Shown here: piece after piece, positions 45,011 through 50,921 of the stretch
Layout: each line of letters starts with the position of its first letter
Position numbering within the stretch: the first letter of the stretch is position 1
DNA from: an uncultured Flammeovirgaceae bacterium
GTDB taxonomy: Bacteria; Bacteroidota; Bacteroidia; Cytophagales; Cyclobacteriaceae
Assembly: GCA_913045135.1 (NCBI GenBank)
Contig: CAJWQD010000012.1
Coordinates: 1 to 50,921, forward strand
Reading direction: 5' to 3'
Length of the DNA: 50,921 nt
Position numbers and translations under genes: made by a program
Notes under the pieces: model-generated
Database searches by the model: none
What the model saw: the letters and a program-made list of their open reading frames with translations, nothing else
What the model was told of the DNA's origin: nothing

Positions 45011-46264
45011 ATGAACGTATTTGATATCATCGCCTTGTTTATTTTTCTAGCTGGCCTTTTTATATTTCTTAATATTTATGTCCTGAAATTGCCTTCAACC
45101 ATTGGCGAAATGATCTTGGCGTTATTTCTTTCTCTATGCGTAATCACTGTAGGATATCTGATTCCATCAATGAAAATAGATGCCGTTCATGTCGAAGAAT
45201 ACCATTACGCTAATATTATTTACCAAGTTGTCTTGAGTTTTCTGCTTTTCTCAAGCGCCTTAAATATGGACTTTAAAAGGCTTGCCAAACATAAAACAGC
45301 AGTTTTGACTTTGGCGACTGTGGGCGTTATTATTTCAACAGGGATAATTGGAACGTCTGTCTATTTCATGTTGGGCTGGATCGGCATAAAATTAAATTTT
45401 TTATATTGCCTAGTATTTGGTGCATTAATCTCCCCGACTGATCCCATTGCTGTAACTGAATACCTTCGACGTTTTAAGTTTTCAAAAAACGTTGAAATGA
45501 AAATCGAAGGCGAATCACTTTTTAATGATGGAATAGCTGTTGTTTTAGCCCTGACTTTACTTGATTTAGCTGGAGGACAAGCAGATCATCAGCTTGGTTT
45601 TTTTGAAGTCATTTACATATTTCTAGCAGATGTCGGAGGAGGTATATTTATAGGCTTATTGATGGGATACCTTGGATATCGCTTATTAAAATATATTGAC
45701 AATGATGAATTCCATGTAGAAATACTAATCACGATCACTATTGTCCTTTTTGGGACTACAATAGCAGATTTCATGCATGTTTCCTCAACGCAGGCGGCGG
45801 TGATCATGGGTTTGGTCATTGGTAATGAAGGTCGTTCAAGCGAAGTAAGTGGAATAGCAGGCGATTATGTTTTTAAATTTTGGAATCTCATTCAAGATTC
45901 TTTTGCTACCATGCTTTTTGTACTTATTGGACTCGAAATGTTGGTGATCCCTTTGCGTTTTGATTATTTTGCAGCAGGTTTTTTTGCAGTCAATCTTGTC
46001 TTACTTGGCAGGTGGATGGGTGTATTTATACCTATCAAAATCATGTCTTTTAATAAAAAGTTTGAGCCACATACCATTTCGATCATGTCATGGGGAACTT
46101 TGAGAGGAGGAATTCCGATTGCGTTATCTTTAACACTTCCTGAATTTAACGGTAAGGATGTAATTATAACAATGACTTACGTCGTGACTGTCTGGACCAT
46201 TATCTACCAAGGATTAACATTGCCGGTACTAATAAAAAGTTTTATACTTGATAACAAAAACTAA
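45011..46264 (+). CDS. CPA1-family Na+/H+ antiporter (NhaP-like)
   Basis: The gene encodes 417 residues and 11-12 hydrophobic segments. The ion-site motif is GALISPTDPIAVTEYL, followed by the family signature IEGESLFNDGIAVVLALTL. Later landmarks are TQAAVIMGLVIGNEGRS and SIMSWGTLRGGIPIALSLTL. No long cytoplasmic tail is present. The protein exchanges Na+ (or K+) for H+ in the inner membrane and fits a marine lifestyle. It is monocistronic, with a second promoter for the next gene over its stop codon. The start ATG at 45011 gives a normal first helix. Confidence 0.94.
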   Translation: MNVFDIIALFIFLAGLFIFLNIYVLKLPSTIGEMILALFLSLCVITVGYLIPSMKIDAVHVEEYHYANIIYQVVLSFLLFSSALNMDFKRLAKHKTAVLTLATVGVIISTGIIGTSVYFMLGWIGIKLNFLYCLVFGALISPTDPIAVTEYLRRFKFSKNVEMKIEGESLFNDGIAVVLALTLLDLAGGQADHQLGFFEVIYIFLADVGGGIFIGLLMGYLGYRLLKYIDNDEFHVEILITITIVLFGTTIADFMHVSSTQAAVIMGLVIGNEGRSSEVSGIAGDYVFKFWNLIQDSFATMLFVLIGLEMLVIPLRFDYFAAGFFAVNLVLLGRWMGVFIPIKIMSFNKKFEPHTISIMSWGTLRGGIPIALSLTLPEFNGKDVIITMTYVVTVWTIIYQGLTLPVLIKSFILDNKN

Positions 46265-46269
46265 TTTTG
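46240..46269 (+). promoter_or_regulatory. Candidate promoter over the antiporter stop codon
   Basis: TAATTTTG (46262-46269) fits the Bacteroidota -7 consensus and contains the antiporter's TAA stop. TTTT (46240-46243) is 18 bases upstream. The distance to the next ATG (46321) is 51 bases. It is the same form as the box before the ABC-F gene. Confidence 0.4.
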
Positions 46270-46320
46270 ACTTTAGATTTCTAGACCGTAATAAATTAAT
46301 ATCATATTCATTTTCTTGAT

Positions 46321-47415
46321 ATGAAAAGGGTAAACACCAAATTATTCTCTTTAAAGCATCTTAGTATTCCTTTTTTTTTTCTGTGCTTGATTATTGGGTG
46401 CTTACCAGAGGAAAAAAAAATTGTTAAAAGAAAAAGTTCGCCCAGAATAAGGAAAGAAATTAATCTCATTACTCCTAAATTAGGAAGTATTTTCCCTCTA
46501 GATTCAATTATTTTATTCACTTTAGAACATAAAAAAAATTACCTTATCGACTCTCTTAGACTAGAAGGTGACGGAAATTATAAAACCTTCAAAGGGAATC
46601 GTTTTGAATGGCAGCCAGAACGTTTTCGTACCGGCAAAACTCAAATTTCAATTACGGCTTATTTTAAAGGTAAAAAAGAAAAAATCTATCCTAGTATAAA
46701 ATTCGTATCTAATCTCAATCCGACAAGATATACTTATGAGTTGGTCAATACTTATCCGCATAATGATAAATCATATACCCAAGGACTTTTTTTTCAAAAT
46801 AATTACCTATATGAAAGCACAGGTCACAGAGGATCCTCAACCATCGGAAAATATGATTTAGCCTCAGGAGAGATCATTCAAGTTGCTAATATAGAAAACA
46901 AATATTTTGGTGAGGGCGCCACTTCTTGGAAAGGAAAAATTTTCCAAATCACGTGGGAATCACAAATCGCATTTGCTTATGATACAAATCTTAATCGTAT
47001 CAGAACTTTTAATTACTCAGGAGAAGGATGGGGTCTAGCTACGTGGGGAGATACTTTGGTAATGAGTGATGGCTCAGAAAACATTTATTTTCTCAACCCA
47101 AAGGACTTTTCCCAAATAGATAGACTTCAGGTCTACAATCAAACGAAAAAAATCAGTTTTTTAAATGAACTAGAGGTGATAGATAACGACCTTTATGCCA
47201 ATGTATATACAACGAAATCTGATGAAATCATAATTATAGATTTGTTAACAGGGCGTGTCAAAGGAATAATTGATTTGATGGGATTAATTGATCGGTCAAA
47301 ATACCGAGGTATCGACCATGTGCTCAATGGTATAGCCTTCAATCAAAACAAGCTCTTCGTGACAGCTAAATGGCACCCTCAACTCTATCAAATAAATCTG
47401 AAAAAAGTCCAGTAA
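46321..47415 (+). CDS. Lipoprotein glutaminyl-peptide cyclotransferase (beta-propeller type)
   Basis: The gene encodes 364 residues. A lipoprotein signal ends in LIIGC (Cys28). Residues of about 40-125 are an Ig-like N-terminal part, and the rest is the plant/bacterial glutamine cyclotransferase propeller: YPHNDKSYTQGLFFQNNYLYESTG is present in two pieces around the TQGL motif, then HRGSSTIGKYDL, YFGEGATSW, WGLATWGDTLVMSDGS, LNELEVIDNDLYANVY and HVLNGIAFNQNKLFVTAKWHPQLYQI. The enzyme converts N-terminal Gln to pyroglutamate on exported proteins. This lipoprotein form is usual in Bacteroidota. Confidence 0.94.
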   Translation: MKRVNTKLFSLKHLSIPFFFLCLIIGCLPEEKKIVKRKSSPRIRKEINLITPKLGSIFPLDSIILFTLEHKKNYLIDSLRLEGDGNYKTFKGNRFEWQPERFRTGKTQISITAYFKGKKEKIYPSIKFVSNLNPTRYTYELVNTYPHNDKSYTQGLFFQNNYLYESTGHRGSSTIGKYDLASGEIIQVANIENKYFGEGATSWKGKIFQITWESQIAFAYDTNLNRIRTFNYSGEGWGLATWGDTLVMSDGSENIYFLNPKDFSQIDRLQVYNQTKKISFLNELEVIDNDLYANVYTTKSDEIIIIDLLTGRVKGIIDLMGLIDRSKYRGIDHVLNGIAFNQNKLFVTAKWHPQLYQINLKKVQ

Positions 47416-47827
47416 CAACGATCATTTATTTGTAATATGAGTGAAATCTTTAAAAAAGTTATCTATTGTTATTCCTATAATTTATTAATATTTATTTTTA
47501 AAAAAAACTGACCCTTTCTACATTTTATTAATTCGAAATTACTAAAATCAATGGCTATGAAATTGATGATTTATCAATCACTTTTATCTCGTTTAATGCA
47601 TTCCCATATTAAAACTTATGCGGTTTAACTTGTCAATTAAACAGAGTACTATTTTTTTGGAATCAAAAGATACAAACGACAAATTTCTATTGCTTAATAC
47701 CGATTATGCATAGCATTATGATTATTTACATCAATTTAAGATTGAAACGACGTAGAAAAGCAATTATACCATTCAAAGACCCTACTCTCGAACTTATTAA
47801 ACAATAACACACAACATATTTTAAAAC
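47416..47827. other. 412-base convergent gap
   Basis: The gap lies between the ends of the cyclotransferase and ettA genes. No intact gene is present. A short plus-strand frame, MRFNLSIKQSTIF then ESKDTNDKFLLLNTDYA and a stop (47618-47713), with more in-frame protein-like bases after it, could be a trace of a lost gene but matches nothing I know. The rest is A/T-rich. Confidence 0.5.
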
Positions 47828-49510
47828 TCAAAATTTAAATTTTTTAAATTTAATTCGTTTTGGTTCCAGGTCTCCTAGTCTTTTCTTTCTGTTTTCCTCG
47901 TAGTCTGAAAAATTTCCTTCAAACCAAGATACCTTTGAATTTCCTTCAAAAGCCAAAATATGAGTGGATATTCTATCAAGGAACCATCGATCGTGAGAAA
48001 TTACAACAGCACATCCTCCAAAGTTTTCAAGCCCCTCCTCAAGGGCTCTTAAGGTATTGATATCCAAATCATTTGTAGGCTCATCCAATAAAATTAAATT
48101 GGCTCCTTGCTTGAGAGTCATGGCTAAATGGACTCTATTACGCTCTCCTCCCGATAAATCACCTACTTTTTTCTGTTGATCGGTTCCACTGAAATTAAAT
48201 CTACTGGTGTAAGCCCTCGCATTCATTTCATTTCCACCGAGATCAATGAATTCATTACCGCCCGAAATTACATCAAAAACGGTTTCTTCAGGCTTCAATT
48301 GATCGTGTTCCTGATCAACATAGGATATGACTACTGTAGACCCCACTTGAAAAGCTCCCGTATCTGGTATTTCTTTTCCGGTAATTAATTTCAAAAGTGT
48401 TGATTTTCCCGCTCCATTGGGACCTATTACACCTACAATCCCACCTTGAGGTAGATTGAAATGAAGATTATCAAAAAGGAGTTTGTCACCATATGATTTG
48501 GATACACCTTCTACATCAATAACATTACTTCCTAACCTCGGACCCGGAGGGATAAAAAGTTCTAAAGTGGCTTCTTTTTGTTTTGCTTCTTTCCCAAGCA
48601 ATTTCTCGTATGCTCCTAATCTGGCTTTAGATTTCGCCTGCCTTGCTTTGGGTGCCATCTTGACCCATTCTAATTCACGTTTTAAAGTTTTCTGTCTTTT
48701 AGATTCTGATTTATCTTCCTGAGCTAGTCTTTTTTGTTTTTGATCCAACCAACTGGAATAATTCCCTTTCCAAGGAATCCCCTGTCCTCTATCAAGCTCT
48801 AGTATCCAGCCAGCCACATTATCCAAAAAATATCTATCATGAGTTACGGAAATAACGGTACCCTCGTAATGATGTAAGTATTGCTCCAACCAAAGTACCG
48901 ATTCTGCGTCTAAATGATTTGTTGGCTCATCTAATAGCAAAACATCAGGTTTTTGTAATAACAACCTACACAAAGCAACTCTCCTCTTTTCCCCTCCTGA
49001 TAAGTTCTTGATCAAGGCATCCTCTGGAGGCGTTCTTAAGGCGTCCATAGCCTGTTCAAGCTTATTATCTAAATCCCATGCTCCTACTTGGTCAAGTTGC
49101 TCTTGTACCTTCCCTTGTTGCTCAATCAATTGCTCCATTTTATCGGGATTATCTAAGATCTCAGATTCTCCGAACTTTAAATTAATTTTATCATATTTCT
49201 CTAACAAATCAGTGATCTCTTTTACCCCCTCCTTCACTACATCAATCACCCTCAATTCAGAATCCATTGTAGGCTCCTGTTCTAGCATTCCTACCGAATA
49301 GCCCGGAGAAAATACGACTTCTCCTTGAAATTGATCATCGAGACCAGCTATTATTTTTAGTAAGGAGGATTTACCAGATCCATTGAGTCCCAAAACACCA
49401 ATTTTTGCTCCATAAAAAAAAGATAGATAAATATTTTTTAAAACTTTTTTCTGAGGTGGGTAGACTTTACTCAGACCGGCCATTGAGAATATAATTTTAT
49501 CTTCAGACAT
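47828..49510 (-). CDS. ettA: Energy-dependent translational throttle protein EttA (ABC-F)
   Basis: The gene encodes 560 residues, the normal length. Both ABC domains are intact: Walker A GLNGSGKSS and GPNGAGKST, signatures LSGGEKRR and LSGGERNR, Walker [15 protein letters not shown] and [14 protein letters not shown]. The arm insert typical of EttA lies at about residues 95-140 and the linker (KRELEWVKMAPKARQAKSKARL) is the EttA form, here cited only by its core EWVKMAPKARQ. EttA binds the ribosomal E site and gates the first elongation steps according to ATP/ADP. It is a single gene with no membrane part. Confidence 0.96.
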   Translation of the reverse strand: MSEDKIIFSMAGLSKVYPPQKKVLKNIYLSFFYGAKIGVLGLNGSGKSSLLKIIAGLDDQFQGEVVFSPGYSVGMLEQEPTMDSELRVIDVVKEGVKEITDLLEKYDKINLKFGESEILDNPDKMEQLIEQQGKVQEQLDQVGAWDLDNKLEQAMDALRTPPEDALIKNLSGGEKRRVALCRLLLQKPDVLLLDEPTNHLDAESVLWLEQYLHHYEGTVISVTHDRYFLDNVAGWILELDRGQGIPWKGNYSSWLDQKQKRLAQEDKSESKRQKTLKRELEWVKMAPKARQAKSKARLGAYEKLLGKEAKQKEATLELFIPPGPRLGSNVIDVEGVSKSYGDKLLFDNLHFNLPQGGIVGVIGPNGAGKSTLLKLITGKEIPDTGAFQVGSTVVISYVDQEHDQLKPEETVFDVISGGNEFIDLGGNEMNARAYTSRFNFSGTDQQKKVGDLSGGERNRVHLAMTLKQGANLILLDEPTNDLDINTLRALEEGLENFGGCAVVISHDRWFLDRISTHILAFEGNSKVSWFEGNFSDYEENRKKRLGDLEPKRIKFKKFKF

Positions 49511-50921
49511 ACTTTTTGAATAATTTAAAAATTGTAATTTTAGTAAAAAAGATTTAAAGAAGAATCCATGAGCTAATTAATTGATGGCTTACTAAGTGAA
49601 AATGATCACAGCCTCTTTTTTATTCGTTCTGGCAATTAGACACTTTAACCCTATCAAAACGTGAAAATTTAATAAAAAGCGAAATTCATTTGATATTTAC
49701 TTTACAAAAGCAGAAGTTGTAAATAAATATGTGAAAAATCATGATATCTATATTGTTCCTTTATTTTCAGTTATGCCATCAAGAAGTCTTTTACTTTACA
49801 AAATCATTTTATTGAGAAAGAATCTATCCATTAATCAGTATTCAAAAGGATATAATTTCTATCTATAATGTTTATTAATTACTCTTTATGACATAGCAAT
49901 AGACCAGAATTTCCAAAGAAAAAGAGGCTCACATTAGTTGTGAAAACATATCCCATTTTGCTAAGAATCTATTACCCCTTTATGAAATTATTGCTTAGAA
50001 GATTTATAAATTAAGAGATTATTTATCGTAATTTTTGAGCTGAACATCGTGTAATAAAAAAGATAGTATAAAAGATGTTGACTTTTCAATATAAAAACCA
50101 AATTTAAAATTTTCTAAAATCAATCAAATACTTTGGACTATGAGGTAGCTTGTACAAAAATTAAATTAGCTTCCTCAATAAAAATGAATATTAATTATAT
50201 CAGTACTCATCTTGAAACGGCCTCTGAGATTTTCAAATCCTAGATCTTTCAATAACTTATCTATCTTAGTGGCTACAATTAACAAAACTAAAAATACAGA
50301 AATAAATAAATTAACTCACTAAATGTAGGAGGCTACTTTTATTTTTATTCGTCAGATGTTACTGCTACGCTTCTGCCCGTTCAAAAAAATGATCAATAAG
50401 GATCTCACTTAAAATTCATTTGAACCCCGTACAAATGAAGAATTTAAAAATATGCTAAATTTATTTTCAGTTTAAAAAATTTTTTTATCAACAAAAAGTT
50501 GCTGTTTTTTTGGAAAAAAATAAAAAAAATTCAAAGAGCAAATAAATTAGAACACTTAAATAAAGGCCTAAAAAACCAAAAATAAAAGTTTACAAATTCC
50601 CTGGAAAAAAACTGAATCATAAGTAAAGCTATATATGATAGCTGAAGAAGTAATTTAGATACGAAAATAAGGGATATAAAACAGGACATAGTTTTGAAGC
50701 TGAATTATAATTAATCCAAAGCCTGAATTTAAATAGTAGGGCAAGAAGTGGATTATTTGCAGAGGCAGAAATTGACCACTTCTAAATAAAGCGTCTACAC
50801 TCAAGCGAAACTAAAATTTTTACTTATGAAAGTTCATCAATAACTCGATCTATCTAAAGAAACCAATTTTAACTATTCCCTCTTTGAAAACTAATTTTAA
50901 TTTATTGAAAATCTTAACGGG
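49511..50921. other. 1.4-kb stretch without intact genes, possibly with gene relics
   Basis: No intact gene is found up to the right edge. Some frames look protein-like: plus strand at about 49675-49866 (FTKAEVVNKYVKNHDIYIV), minus strand at about 50185-50320 (KDLGFENLRGRFKMSTDIINI), and plus strand at about 50670-50870 (SRARSGLFAEAEIDHF, then in another phase SVYTQAKLKFLLMKVHQ). The last recalls the helical N-terminal part of some IS4-type transposases, but this is weak. The many stops and A/T content suggest decayed sequence. No tRNA, CRISPR or terminal inverted repeat was seen. Confidence 0.5.

Overview
The window comes from an AT-rich bacterium of the phylum Bacteroidota, probably a marine member of the Cytophagales. 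This is inferred from the very large secreted FG-GAP/beta-helix protein, the many lipoproteins, weak or absent Shine-Dalgarno sites, -7 boxes of the TAnnTTTG type and the gene families present. No rRNA, tRNA, CRISPR array or intact insertion sequence was recognised.

Layout. (1) 1-7014, minus: the N-terminal 2338 residues of a giant secreted protein whose C-terminus lies beyond the left edge. (2) 7232-10395, plus: a TPR protein, then nadA and nadB, the two steps from aspartate to quinolinate. (3) 10598-11128: a decayed type I isopentenyl-diphosphate isomerase (idi), still colinear with the intact family but broken by stops and frameshifts. (4) 11205-21298: an aerobic carbon monoxide dehydrogenase island. 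Read along the minus strand, coxM, coxS and coxL are followed by coxG, coxD, coxE and an XdhC protein fused to a YHS metal-binding-like domain. CoxL carries the form I active-site loop AYRCSFR, so the enzyme should be a true Mo-Cu CO dehydrogenase. Just upstream on the same strand are three overlapping genes: a CPFC-motif membrane protein, a MoaD-like ubiquitin-fold carrier ending in GG, and a cytosolic BNR-repeat protein. (5) 21360-29813: a nearly complete molybdenum-cofactor supply region with a second xdhC, a MoeB-rhodanese fusion, moaC, a mobA fusion, moeA, moaA and a tight operon sufS-like/sufU/moaD/moaE. Regions 4 and 5 together can make molybdopterin, thiocarboxylate its sulfur carriers, load cytosine- or guanine-type cofactor and mature the Mo-Cu site.

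(6) 29814-30980: a non-coding convergent stretch containing what looks like another decayed gene. (7) 30981-37972: a DASS/SLC13 anion transporter, an ABC-F ATPase, a secreted M20 amidohydrolase and a gamma-glutamyltransferase. (8) 38038-42591: a compact glycan/glycolipid operon with two GT2 enzymes, a multi-pass glycosyltransferase, a rhodanese lipoprotein and a DUF2064 transferase. (9) 42665-44668: a respiratory/haem group with HemJ, SCO1, a lipoprotein cytochrome c and a small convergent lipoprotein. (10) 45011-49510: a CPA1 Na+/H+ antiporter, a lipoprotein glutaminyl cyclotransferase and EttA. (11) 49511-50921: 1.4 kb with no intact gene.

The most notable items are the form I CO dehydrogenase island with its XdhC-YHS fusion and the adjoining CPFC/MoaD/BNR trio, the idi pseudogene, the paired 10-bp palindromes between coxL and coxG, and the missing normal start codon on the sufS-like gene.
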